From assembly GCF_964204645.1 (NCBI RefSeq), contig NC_134031.1, forward strand, positions 16,489,307-16,553,306: 64,000 nucleotides of DNA. The letters are read 5' to 3'. The DNA is from Tubulanus polymorphus. Its lineage: Eukaryota > Nemertea > Palaeonemertea > Tubulaniformes > Tubulanidae. Positions 50,301 through 61,086 of the stretch are shown here, in pieces (the stretch's first letter is position 1; each line of letters opens with the position of its first letter). The notes below the pieces were generated by a model. The model saw only the letters and a program-made list of their open reading frames with translations, made no database searches and was not told the DNA's origin. The position numbers were made by a program, and so were the translations under genes.

Positions 50301-53073
50301 ATGAACAAAAAATAACGTCACCATTAAAGTTTCCATGAAGATTTTATGAACTATTCTCATGCAAACTACGAGTCTGGTCTCTTTAATTCTTCGAATAAAG
50401 TCGTGCGCAGTCAAAATTCGCGAGAAATACGAAACATCTTTTACGAGTTTCTTGATCGGGGGCGAATGTGCGACGAATAGCTAAACCGAAATTGTTATTG
50501 CATATTCAGGCGATTCGATGATTGACAAAATGTTCGTCGGTCGTAAAATGTATACGAAAAATCTCCGCCGACGTCGTCAGCGACGGGTTTCCTCTCGGCC
50601 GTGAGACTTTTATGAAGATGAACTCGTCGCAATTATCGCGGTCCTAAAACGGCGTAGAAAATAAAAATCGCTCAAGTGACATGTCCCTAAATAGAGTATT
50701 ATGTCATCGCGCGGATGAGTCAGGTCTGGACGCGGTCGCGGTGCGAATAACAAAATCAATACGTGAGAAAAACAAAAATCAGGTGTTGAGGCCAAAAATC
50801 GAAAGCGAAATTTCAAATCATATTTTGAATAATGCTTTGGATTTGTCCCGTCTGAAGTAAGGTTTTGGTCTATTTGGGTTCTTATTCATTCGCAGAGGTA
50901 CGATGACGCTATACTATTTGTATTGTATAGCGAAATTGAGAGTTTTTACAAATTCTATCTCTTTCCGGTCCCTTAGAAAATGATTCACCAATTTTCACGA
51001 GAAAAGCATTTTCCTGCCAAAGCATTGAATGTCAAGTGCGTTTTTCCCACTACAGATTTGGTTAATGACCATAAATCACTGGTAAACCAACAAACTACAT
51101 CTATTAATGAGAATCATCAAGGACAAGGAGGCACCACTCGTAAACTAACTGAAGATCGAAGTGACAGGGAAAGTAGTGTAAATACACACATCAAATGCTC
51201 GATGACCCATCGGTGAAAGTCTCAAAGGCTTCAAAAAGAATACTTAGCTAAAATTCAATGAATTGAAAGATTGTGACTTTATCAGAAACTTTTCAAACGA
51301 AACATAACGAAAAATAACGAAAATGAAAAACGAAGCCATGGGCTCGAGGAGATTGAAACCGGTGGTTAGGCAATTAATTGCTGCTTAGATTGAAAATTCA
51401 GATTTCAAAAACCCAGAATGAAAATCTTATAGTGACGCTATCGTACACGCACGAGGAACAATGAGTTTAGATAATTTTATTGTTAACTACACTATCGCGG
51501 GTCAAAATCAGAACTGGTGGTCAGAATTGCGAATAAGTTAGTGACCAAAATCAGTGAAATCTATACCCTTTAGAACCTTCATATCACGTCTGGCATTGAA
51601 ACGATTGTCATTTCATCCGACCTTTGATAATATTGAAATGGAACCCACCAAACCATGGCTGTTTACGTACAGTAATTAATGCTTAAAAATAGCTGTCATC
51701 TATTCAGTAGGAGAGTTCACCCCTGCTAAGTTATAAACGTAATATCTTATAAAGATTCAAAGCCTCTACACACAATTACACAAAATATATGTATGCGTGT
51801 CAATCTTAGTGTGCTAACAGAAATTGCTTCCAAAATATTGTCAGATTTCATTGAGGAAAAAACATTTTTTTATGAAAATAATTTAGTGTAGGAGCTGTCG
51901 TGGATTTATGAAGCATCCCTGAAAGATATTTCATGCCCCAGACGAACAGTTTTTTGGCCGGGCCTATAATGCTTGTCTTTGAGCGCAAAAGACGGAAATA
52001 TACTTTTCAATGGACATTTTGACGGGCCCCACCATAGCGATGGCTTTGTCAAACAGAACACTAAACAAAATTTCAACGTAAAATTCCAGTTCTGTCATAA
52101 GAGTTTTTTTCAGCTTATAAAAGCAGCATAGCACGTCGTAGGTCAACAATAGGCAAACAGATTTGGCCTATTACAATAACCCATAAAAATATGATATTCT
52201 TTGATCGCAGTTCTGTTTAAATGTCAAACCTTTTAAATTAATGTTACACAATGAGATTTGGACTAAGCCCCTGTATCATGAGAGGACCACGGTAATGATT
52301 CTTTCAAAACTCCCTGCACGGATCGGATTTTCGAAGTTTGATTAACTCCCCAGCAGGTCACGGCACCTGTCTGCAAAATCTGATTAATTGAAAGTATGAT
52401 ATAAAGGATTAGTGATCTCAGCGGCAGCGGCCAACGCGAAAATTAAATACAAAAACTGCATTTTGTCAAACAAATATTTGAATTTTTCTAGCAAAACATA
52501 TACATATAATAAACATCGTATGATATATATAACATTGGTTAGGTAGTGTAGATATAATTGGATTGCTGAAAATCTGTGCTGCATTCATCGTGAATTATCG
52601 ATATACTTACCTATCACTGTCACATATTTGGCTTGCGCTTTCTTGACGTACATGGATTCTAAAACGCCATACCATCCGTTTGGATAAACAGGGGGCACAT
52701 CTCCTATCAGTTTCATTTTACGAGCCATATTCGCCGCATCTTTGCGGTTGACGTGTTGAGGCTGCGAGTAGTCGTCAACGCGGTATCCAAGATCTGTCAA
52801 CAGTTTCACTCGGTTGGTAGGTTTCACGAACACGTAGTGCCAAGCGTAAACAAAAGCGAGGCATGCAACGAATGAAGCTACGAAGATAATCGGGTTCGGG
52901 GTGTACCAATCAGCTAAAAAACGACGTCCCGCACTGGCACTTGTTTTCAACCAGAAATGTCCGACTTCGGCTAAGGGTACATCGAAAAGTCTTTCGGTGA
53001 TGGCTGCGGATACTAAAGCAGCGAGTGAAAACACGAATATCCCCGAAAAGACCTTTTTCCGATACGACGACAT
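44331..53073 (-). CDS. nvd: Cholesterol 7-desaturase (Neverland/DAF-36 Rieske oxygenase)
   Basis: Converts cholesterol to 7-dehydrocholesterol, the first step toward ecdysteroids in arthropods and dafachronic acid in nematodes; an ER-membrane Rieske enzyme. Six exons on the minus strand, all phases matching: 52611-53073, 47679-47870, 46044-46222, 45704-45949, 45374-45547, 44331-44498; 473 residues, near the family length. Two N-terminal hydrophobic segments (about residues 8-25 and 60-80) act as membrane anchors. The Rieske 2Fe-2S ligands are C175-A-H177 and C195-P-F-H198 ([27 protein letters not shown]). The mononuclear iron site is H289 and H294 in [13 protein letters not shown]. The C-terminal end [20 protein letters not shown] is family-typical. 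Intron 1 is 4.7 kb. The acceptor of the last exon is tandemly duplicated (44483-44680). Confidence 0.96.
44483..44680. repeat. 98-bp tandem duplication over the last neverland splice acceptor
   Basis: Units 44483-44580 and 44581-44680 are almost identical (a 2-bp insertion and a few substitutions in the second). Each contains, on the minus strand, CATGCAG|ATTGATCGCGACAT, that is the acceptor plus the first bases of exon 6. The exon-proximal copy (acceptor before 44498) must be used: from the upstream copy the reading frame would run out of the duplicated exon start into intron sequence. Confidence 0.9.
44651..44722 (+). repeat. Dispersed repeat family B, copy 2
   Basis: GATCTTAAAATAGAGGGATTG, 'ATTTATTTGGTTGG' and 'CAGACCGACC' in intron 5 of neverland, parallel to 40391-40465. 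It overlaps the downstream end of the 98-bp tandem duplication. Confidence 0.5.
45043..45340. mobile_element. MITE with CAGGCCCGT ends and ATTAA target duplication
   Basis: CAGGCCCGTACC at the left and GGCACGGGCCTG at the right are inverse with one mismatch. ATTAA flanks both sides (45038-45042 and 45341-45345). 298 bp, with no coding frame of note. It lies only 33 bases from the donor of neverland exon 5 (45374). Confidence 0.75.
47221..47282 (+). repeat. Direct repeat GACCTTGGAGGGTCYGCC
   Basis: Two copies (47221 and 47258) of GACCTTGGAGGGTCTGCC/GACCTTGGAGGGTCCGCC, each followed by an A-run, in the intron between neverland exons 2 and 3 (46223-47678). Confidence 0.8.
47871..52610 (-). other. 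4.7-kb intron 1 of neverland
   Basis: I see no additional exon or nested gene. The open frames are short and without splice partners or known motifs. It is AT-rich with several TATATA runs (about 49283, 49575, 52510). A large first intron could hold regulatory sites, but none can be named. Confidence 0.5.
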
Positions 53074-54327
53074 GGCGATTGACTGCGTCTGTGTATGTTA
53101 CAGAAGGCTGTAGCAACGCGCTGTTTATGCCGAGAGAAACCAATAGTCGACGCGACGCGACCCGATAGTAAATGTGATAAACACCACGCGTGCACACAGC
53201 CTACAGCCTACGATAGATAATAATAAACGAGTGTTCGAGAAACGAGTTCGCGCTAGATCCAGGAAATAGCATCAAAAGTACCGCCGTCAATGTTATTTTA
53301 AATAGAATAGCTTTTAGTTAAGGTGTGAATTTCTACGTAAGGTTCTATTCGAGACAAACAAATGAACGGAAATAATAATAAAACGCCTAGCACTTCTTCG
53401 TTTAGTATATGCCACCCACATCGAGTAACTAAATTAATTTGATTATTCTCGGTAATAACATGTTCTTATGTCTCCAGTAGGCAAAGAAAGGTCTCCGTTT
53501 TTTCTGTTACAAGGGGTTTCAGGTGGTTATTCGGACGAGAAAAGCTTGAAAATGCAAAATTCGGGAAAAGGGAACATTATTTCGACGTGTCATAACTAAA
53601 CGTCACCTCCATGGTCAGACTGCGTCATCAAGCCTTTTGGACATCGGACGGTTCATGGACTTTTGTTAAGATAAGAACACTGTCGAAAATATACGGATCA
53701 ATTCCACCAGATCTAGCCGTTTTGAACCAGTTTAAAAGATTGAATTCAACACAAATGTCTTATGTTTCTTATTGGACTTATAGTGATGTTTCAAGAAGGA
53801 CTTCAAAATTCACATGAAAATTGAATAAAAGAGGATCAAGATTATTTTACGAATATGCCTTCTTGGAAGAGGCGCAGGGTGGGCCGGGATCCATTCAATG
53901 TCGCCGCATGGCTTCAGCGAGAGAAAAGTGTTCCCACGCAACCTTAGTCTAGCACCACCTCATCTTTTTTCCTAAACAAGGAAATAAAACTCTCTGAAGA
54001 ATTCTCTGAAGACTAGAATTTATAACAGGCAGACTACCAAGGTGGCCCGCCGACAATAATATGACGCTCAGCAGCCTTAGCGACGGATGTCGGTCTAGAA
54101 GCGAAGCCGGCGGCACAAATAAACTATCTATATGGCGCGGCTTCTGCGAAGGTGCTTGGAATCGGCTCCTCAGTGCTGTGCCGCCTTCGTCGGTATCTTC
54201 AAGTCATCGGTCTTCGAAGTGCAGGGATTTTCAAAGGCGGGTCCGCTTATCGACCCCCATGGCCACAACATAGTGTCGACATAGAACGATGACCACACTC
54301 AAACGTGGTGAACGGATAATAAGATTA

Positions 54328-54634
54328 AATCCCAATATTTACAGATTAAAAGAATTTAAAAACCAGAATTTATTTATTAAATCTAAAATATATAAAAGAC
54401 ACGACGTGACGCACCTGACGATGATCTCTAGGGTGAGATCGTAACGTCGTGTCTTTAATATATTTTAGATTTAATAAATAAATTCTGGTCCCAGTTTCAC
54501 AAAAAGGATTAAGACCTAAATCGATTTAAAATAAACTGAATTAATGAAGAAATTAAATCGATTTAAGAGATAAACCTTTTTGTGAAACTGGGCCCTGGTT
54601 TTTAAATTCTTTTAATCTGTAAATAGTGGGATTT
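54328..54634. mobile_element. Foldback transposon with a second MITE inserted in it
   Basis: The outer arm AATCCCAATATTTACAGATT (54328-54365) is inverted at 54595-54634. Next to it the second arm (54365-54406, with AAATCTAAAATATATAAA and GACACGACGT) is inverted at 54442-54486. The outer and inner right arms are split by the element at 54490-54592. Removing it restores the junction seen on the left. CTGG occurs on both sides of the insertion, a likely target duplication. Confidence 0.8.
54490..54592. mobile_element. Foldback MITE, GGCCCAGTTTCAC family, copy 2 (nested)
   Basis: CCCAGTTTCACAAAAAGG faces CCTTTTTGTGAAACTGGG, with AAATCGATTTAA repeats inside. Its ends equal those of 24771-24899. 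It is inserted into the larger foldback element and is therefore younger than it. Confidence 0.8.
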
Positions 54635-55809
54635 TATCTTATAGTGTCGACAGTTTCCAATGCCTCTCTTGAATTGGGGAACCCTCAATCCTCACTCATA
54701 TATATATCGGCTTGTCAGAGTGGATGCGCAGGATGAAAACAAAGCTTGAAATTATGCCCACAGCGAAAATAAAACCATTTAAACTGTAACTTGTATTTCT
54801 TGATTTGAATTTTAATTCATGAATTGTCAGGAACGCTTTGCGAATGTTTGCATATTTTGATAAGCACCGACTATATATATTTATACAATATAACTGGGAA
54901 ACATTAAGAAACGAAAACAAAAATCAAACTACGATTTTTATACTAACAGTTTAAATATCCAGGCGAAATTGTCCGACCGATGAGTGTAGATATTTTGGTG
55001 ATCATAGTTTATTAAACTAGTTTTAGAATATTTTCTTGGAATGGACGCCTCGGGTTAGAGTAGATCATGACCGAGTGTCCCAAAATTGACTTCTCTCTTG
55101 ATCAATGAGTAAAATTGATACCGCATGACCTCCAAACGTAGAACGTAATCCATGATGTGTAAATCAGAGGCATGTACAATGATTACTTTACTCTACCTAT
55201 TCGCCACCTTTTGGATATTTAGCTTACTACTACTATTTTTTTCGGACTAAGTACACGCAATCAAAATGCAACAGAATAACTTTTGGGGAAAGGAAAAACA
55301 GCAAATTTCTACTCAAACAATAATCAAGACTCGGGTTAACAGATTTCATTAAATGTTTGCAAATCACTTCCAGGCCTTCCATCAGTATGGTTAAATGAAC
55401 AATCCAAAAGGGATAATCTTGGGAAACCAAGATCTGAACAAAAAACAAACAAACAAACAAACAAACCCTCAGAGATATTTGACCTTACTTGATCTAACAT
55501 ACAGCTTCTGAACACATGAGATTAAAACGTCGTTGTTGAAAAAACTATTGCACAATATAAACATATGAATTTGACAGAGATCTCGAATTTCAAAATCAGT
55601 AAATCACAAACAAAGATAAGCAAGCTACTCGTTAACACGGCCTAAATATCGATCTGCCGGCCCTGATTCCGCAGTTCACGGTTTAAGTTCAATAAATGAG
55701 GTAAAATATTCAGAAAAGAATGAACTATCAAATTCAACCTCGAAAAATGGAATCAGGTCCTGATTCAGAACTCAAGGGCAGGGAAGAACTTTTTCAAACA
55801 GAAAACTGC

Positions 55810-56565
55810 TCATTCAGAACAAACAAATTTTTTATGCAGCCCTAATGCTGATATATTTTGTTCGATATTTCGAATATCTTTCAATACATGTTTGGTATTC
55901 ACTCGATTGTCTCCAGACAAATCTCTTTGCGTCAGTAAAAAAGCGTTCATACCGACGTTCAACGCACCCAGATAATCTTTAACGATATGATCGCCTATAT
56001 GCAACGCTTCGTGCGCGGCTACGCCGACCTTGCTCAGAGCCATTCGAAAGATCTCCGGATCCGGTTTATAGCAGTTCGCCTGCGTCGAGATGATCACGAA
56101 ATCGAAATACCTCATCAGGTCCATCGTTTCGAAAATATCGAACAGCCGCTCGTCGAAATTAGAGATCACTCCGAATCGCAAATGTTTATAGTTACGTCGT
56201 AAATTGTCTAAAGTTTCGCGCGAATAAGGCAACAAATCCCAACAACACTCGTCCATATAACGTTGATACAGATAATCGGCGATGTCCTTCATTTTTTGTT
56301 CGTCGATGTCGACGCTCGCGTTTTTCAGCAGGCACGCGCTGACTACGTCCCGCCACCACTGTTTCGGGGTCATGCCTCGCCCGACGCCGAAATTCGGGTA
56401 GAGTTTCTCCTGCGTTAACCAAACGTCACGGAACGACGATCGCACGGCGTCCGCGGAGACTTGTATACCGAATAGTCTGGCGGCGTTCGAATAAATTCTG
56501 CCGACGTCGCGGAATTTCAGGATAGTGTTCGTGACGTCGAATGTGATCAGTTTCAGGTGATTCAT
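55810..56565 (-). CDS. HDHD3: Haloacid dehalogenase-like hydrolase domain-containing protein 3
   Basis: HAD-superfamily phosphatase-fold protein; natural substrate not established. The 251-residue coding sequence lies in one exon, matching the ~250 residues of vertebrate HDHD3. Motif I is T8-F-D10-V-T12-N-T14: nucleophile D10 is kept but the usual Asp at +2 is Thr12. Motif II is VISNFD, motif III lysine is in CYKPDPEIF, and motif IV is IGDHIVKDYLGA. The cap carries the HDHD3 signature LTxxQWWxDV as MTPKQWWRDV. An acceptor (TTTCTTACAG, exon from 56573) lies 8 bases before the ATG, so there is an upstream untranslated exon. It is divergent from HSD17B8 and 1.5 kb apart. The exon is CpG-rich. 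Confidence 0.95.
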   Translation of the reverse strand: MNHLKLITFDVTNTILKFRDVGRIYSNAARLFGIQVSADAVRSSFRDVWLTQEKLYPNFGVGRGMTPKQWWRDVVSACLLKNASVDIDEQKMKDIADYLYQRYMDECCWDLLPYSRETLDNLRRNYKHLRFGVISNFDERLFDIFETMDLMRYFDFVIISTQANCYKPDPEIFRMALSKVGVAAHEALHIGDHIVKDYLGALNVGMNAFLLTQRDLSGDNRVNTKHVLKDIRNIEQNISALGLHKKFVCSE

Positions 56566-58063
56566 CCTGATCCCTGTAAGAAAACATTGGTAGTAATTAC
56601 TTCCTTGAATATAATTTGTAAAACTGATAATCTAAAACTCTAAGGCCTAGTCTTTGTAATTACTTATTAAACAGGTCCTGAACTTTGCTTTCTTTAGGAG
56701 AAGAATCCAAGAAATATCAGTCATGAAAGTTTGAAATTCTAAAAGTAACAATGTCGTAACTTTCAATTGTTTTTTCACAACTGAATGATTTCCTTTCCCC
56801 GGGCTTCAGTAATTTAATTCCAGAACGAATATTTGAGACATTCTGCACTTTGCTCTAAAGATCTTTTTTAGAATTTGCTATCTCCAAATCAAGATCCAAA
56901 CCAATAAGTTCACAGGTGAAATTTTGGAACAGATTAGCAAATTAAATCAAGTCTTTTAGAACAGCAAAATCATTTACAAATAGTATCAAAACATAATTTC
57001 TTTCTAATTATGAGATCTGCATGCATGCATGTATCAATTTTTCTTCTTTTTTCCTCTTTCTTATTACTTTTCATGTAGGCCTAAAGTTTGTTTATTTTTG
57101 CAGTATGGTTGCAGGTATGAGCAGTGTGTGCGGTGTGCTACTACGTACTCAGGACCAGTATAAGCTTTATTCCTTGCACTAAATATTGTAACATCCATAA
57201 TATGTAAGTGTGTATGTATAAATGTATGTATGTATATGATGCATTGCAGGTCTGCTGAAACCTCTGCATAGTGCTATCAGTAACAAGCTAGTAACTTAAC
57301 ATTATATTGTGATATCTATGAAAGAAAATGTTCAGTAACATCTTTCATATCGTCCGTTAGCATCAAACAAATTATATCAGTATTTTTTGGGACAAAACAG
57401 TGACAAAATACTGAAAATCAGGAAAGTTTGGCAGTCTGGTAATTTCAATCTCTATCTTTCTGGTATAGGCACAGGGGCTTGTCATAATTTGATGGAGAAT
57501 GGATGATACCATTATCCCTATATAAAAAAGAATCTTTTTTATATAGGGATACTGGTATCATCCATTCTCCATCCAAATTGTGACAAGCCCTGACGTGGGT
57601 TATGCCATATAGTTACCTCATAGGTGGTAAGCTTTATGATCGGATGGGCTTATACAGTGTGGTTTGTGAAAATATCCGATCGTGAAACCAAATCACAGAC
57701 AGGTTACCAGGTAACTGATTATCTGTTGTCGACAAGTGTCAGTGACATTAAGTGACATAAATTTGGGATTTTGAAATTTTATAAAGCAATTTTTCATGCA
57801 AATAAATTTCATCCATTCATTCAAAAATACCATTAGAATGGTCAAGAACAAGAGATGGTAAGCATACCTTAGTTCAATAAAGCTCCTAGTCCTGGTAGGC
57901 CTACTGTAAATGCGCTGTAATAATGAATTATCGCGTAACTTTTTAAGCGGTTAACAGTTACGGAAACTTTCGGCAACGACCTTGGACCTCAGTCTTGCTT
58001 TAACCGGGGGATATCTGGGTTTTCCCAAGAATTCAATTCTTTTCCGGGTTCGAAGGTGTCAAG
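56566..58063. other. Intergenic region between HDHD3-like and HSD17B8
   Basis: Presumed promoters of two divergent genes. It contains a foldback MITE (57472-57592) and the left arm of a long inverted repeat (57626-57708). No other coding signal. Confidence 0.5.
57472..57592. mobile_element. Foldback MITE, CAGGGGCTTGT family, copy 2
   Basis: CAGGGGCTTGTCA faces TGACAAGCCCTG. Almost the whole 121 bp folds: GGAGAATGGATGATACCA against TGGTATCATCCATTCTCC, and CCCTATATAAAAAAGA against TCTTTTTTATATAGGG. Confidence 0.85.
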
Positions 58064-58636
58064 ATGTTGAGGAATGCTGTGGCACTTGTAACAGGTAATT
58101 CAGTCAGGTATCTAGCCGTCGTTCCCCAAACAACACCGTAAGAACGTCGTACACACACTACAGGTAATTAACCATACTGTGGTGTTAAAAAATTACGTAA
58201 CGTTTACCGGTATATAACGCGTATATGCCACACACAGAAGACGCGTTGGAAGCAATTTTTGATTGCTGTGGCCAAATGCCGATTTTGGACAGGTTGTAAA
58301 CAGGTAAATATCGCCGCGGCGAATTTACTTAATTTCTTCAAAAACGTGGCATTCAAAGAAAAAATAGTCATTCAGTACAGACCTCCTTATAACCGAGGAG
58401 GACCCATTCAGTAAATTATTGCCGCGGCACTTCCAAAGCCACTGTGCCAGGCTATTTTTGTTACGTAAGAGGGTGTGCCAAAATTTGTTACAGCGGTTCA
58501 AATTGATTTCTAAATAATGAAACCGAAAGGAATCGATGTGTTGAATTGAAATCGGTATAGTAGGTAACCTGTGTGGTTTAGTTTCACAATCGGATATTTT
58601 CACAAGTTGGTATGCCCATCCGATTAAAAGCTTACC
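57626..58636. mobile_element. ~1-kb segment with ~80-bp inverted ends around HSD17B8 exon 1
   Basis: Left arm 57626-57708 (ATCGGATGGGC, GTGAAAATATCCGATCGTGA, ACAGGTTACC) is inverted, with scattered mismatches, at 58563-58636. HSD17B8 exon 1 (58064-58094) lies between the arms. Either a transposon captured or seeded the first exon, or two copies of a repeat inserted in opposite directions. No transposase seen. Confidence 0.55.
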
Positions 58637-60725
58637 GCGGCAACGATTAGGTATCTAACTTAAATATTATTCACAAAGTTCACAAATTTAGTTTACAAAC
58701 AAGTAGGGAAACCAATGAACAACAATGGCTTGATGTTGAGACAGTGATAGAGGGGAACTAACTATGCAGGTCAGGGAGTGTAAAATACTGAGCTCTTATT
58801 GTTACCGGTATGTGTGATATTTCAGGTGGTGGAAGTGGAATAGGTCGCGCTACATGTCGTGCATTAGCGGCTGAAGGAGCAAATGTAGCTGTAGTGGATG
58901 TAAATGCAACTGCTGCTACGGAGACTATAGATCAAATAAAACATGGTAAGGCCACCCTATAAAAGATACTAGAACAACTGGTGCAGCCACACCTCTACGA
59001 CTGAAATGAAATTTATATGTGGAATATTTTTTCAGATGGAAATCATAAAAGTTTTGTAGCCGATGTTTCATCCTCGACAGCAGTGGAATCGCTCCTATCC
59101 GAGGTCCAATCACAACTCGGAGTTCCGAATATAGTCGTCAATTCGGCTGGTATCATTAGAGATGACTTCATGTTGCGTATGGATGAAAAATTGTTCGACC
59201 AAGTTATTGATGTCAATCTGAAGGTACCGTATTCAAATTGCATTCGAATTCATTAAATTTTGTGGTTTTACTTTTTCTAGTGTGCGGCGAATAATTGTTT
59301 TTTTTTCACCAGGGAGTGTACAGGGTGATGCAGGCATCGAGCAAACTGATGGTCGACAATAAAATCAAACACGGCTCAATTGTTAACCTTTCCAGCATCG
59401 TTGGCAAGGTACTGACAATCGCTATTGCACGAGTGCTTCGAATATATACTCCCTTACTTATGTCTTAAAATTTTCAGGTTGGCAACATCGGTCAGATCAA
59501 TTACGCAGCTTCTAAAGCTGGAGTAATTGGAATGACGAAAACAGCGGCGAAGGAGCTAGCAAGGTATATTTAATAGTTTCGATTAGGAAATGGATATTTT
59601 GCCGACTTGTCATTATATCCTAGTTAACGTCATATTAACCCTTTCAGTGCAGGCTAATTAATACCCTATAGTGCTGGATATAATTTGAAAATTCTGAAAA
59701 ATTCCATCCTAGTGTGTTGAATAATGGGAATAGCACTATAGTGCGTCTACACCCTGGTGCGGTATATCATTAGTTACTAATATTTCACTATGTTTGACAG
59801 GTGCTACCATCTTTCAAGAGAGATAATTAGTAATTACTAATTAAATCAATACACCGCAGTGCGGTGTACTAGCAAAATCCATCACTGATTCGTACACCGC
59901 ACTGCGGTGTAGACGCACTGAAAGGGTTAATGTAATAACTTGTTCCGATTGGCTTATTCACATCTTGATCCTTCATAACCGTATAGCGTACTTAAAATCC
60001 GACGAAATATTACATTGTATGGATTATGAAAAATAAATATACTATGTACTCTAACTAGCTCACATGTTCACCGAGTGACGTAACTTCAAAATTCTAGAAC
60101 AGGTTTAAGAAAATAGAGCGCTCTATAGTCTCTTGCTAAATCAGCGAGGCTTGTTGCAAAATGTTGACAAAAGTTTTAACTATATCGTCGACGCGATATC
60201 CACTTTCTTTAAATCGTGCTGATGTTCTGTTTTAGATACGGCATACGGTGTAATGCTGTTTTACCTGGTTTCATCGTCACTCCGATGATCGAGTCAATCC
60301 CTGATAAAGTAATCGAGAAAATGAAATTTATTATTCCTATGGGCCGAACGGGAAAACCAGAAGGTAAAAAGCGCATCTTTCGAAGTGAATTTTCTCAAGG
60401 TTTGTTTCTTAATCCGGAGTTCCGATCATCAAGGTGAATTATGTTATATTTAACAGAAGTGGCCGATACTATTGTGTTCTTGGCATCACAGAAAAGTAGC
60501 TATATAACTGGTGCTACCATAGAAGTTACAGGTATTTACATAGTTAAAACGAGGAATCGCTTGTTTTGGTTGATATTTAAACTCTGCTCAACTCACAGCA
60601 TTCACTACTTCAACAATTGTCGTACTGTTTTTGCTATTAAACAATAATTTCACAGTAAATATTCGTGCGTTGTAATGTATCTGATAGGTTAACTGTCTTT
60701 CTTTTCAGGTGGAGTCTTTATGTGA
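58064..60725 (+). CDS. HSD17B8: Estradiol 17-beta-dehydrogenase 8 / mitochondrial 3-ketoacyl-ACP reductase subunit
   Basis: Short-chain dehydrogenase. In vertebrates it pairs with CBR4 as the mitochondrial fatty-acid-synthesis ketoacyl reductase (NAD-dependent) and can oxidise estradiol. Eight exons in phase: 58064-58094, 58826-58945, 59036-59223, 59313-59408, 59478-59563, 60236-60363, 60457-60531, 60709-60725; 246 residues versus about 261 in humans. Cofactor motif T10-G-G-G-S-G-I-G17; NSAGI in place of NNAG; catalytic S141, Y154 and K158 (INYAASK); Thr-rich PGFIVTPM; and the family-typical C-terminus VTGGVFM. The tiny last exon adds five codons. Intron 5 carries a piggyBac-type MITE. The stop is followed by AATAAA at 60765. 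Convergent with the DNTTIP2-like gene, 361 bases apart. Confidence 0.96.
58241..58297 (+). repeat. Repeat arm inverted at 60908-60962
   Basis: ACGCGTTGGAAGCAATTTTT, GTGGCCAA and 'TGCCGATTTT' recur as the reverse complement at 60908-60962, just past the HSD17B8 stop. The two arms flank almost the whole gene. Probably copies of one transposon end. Confidence 0.6.
59639..59926. mobile_element. piggyBac-type MITE with TTAA target duplication
   Basis: TTAA (59635-59638) then CCCTTTCAGTGC; at the right GCACTGAAAGGG then TTAA (59927-59930). A perfect 12-bp inverted repeat with TTAA on both sides is the piggyBac signature. Inside are two hairpins, ACACCGCAGTGCGGTGT and ACACCGCACTGCGGTGT, differing by one centre base. 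288 bp, in intron 5 of HSD17B8. Confidence 0.88.
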
Positions 60726-60764
60726 ATCTTGTAAATCTGAACAAAACTGTCGCAAAACATTTCT

Positions 60765-60770
60765 AATAAA
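60765..60770 (+). terminator. AATAAA of HSD17B8
   Basis: 40 bases after the TGA at 60725. Confidence 0.6.
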
Positions 60771-61086
60771 CACTTTATACAGAAATCTAACATCGGTATT
60801 GAATGATATTAGGGAAGGAAAGCTTCCGACTACATCCAACATAGGAAACACAAAGACAATCCAGTTGCAACTGCAGCGGGGAATACCGCAGTAAATTTGC
60901 TGCGGAGAACCTGTCAAAAATCGGCAATTGGCCACGGTAATTAAAAATTGCTTCCAACGCGTGTGCTGACTGGATGCAGTCAATTTCACTTCGATGAAAA
61001 TATTTCAGATCCAAATTAAAGCAAAACATGGTTGCGTAAGATACAAAATCGAATCTTATATTTCACGAAATGCTATTCGAATGAGA

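Larger units (their letters stand above)
53074..55809. other. Spacer between neverland and the HDHD3-like gene
   Basis: The first few hundred bases upstream of 53073 should contain the neverland promoter (no TATA box recognised). The rest has a nested foldback transposon (54328-54634) and the 3' flank of the HDHD3-like gene. No supported coding exon. Confidence 0.5.

Noticed and set aside
50980..51216. 78-codon plus-strand frame in the large neverland intron
   Set aside because: No splice partner, no known motif, composition like the surrounding AT-rich DNA.
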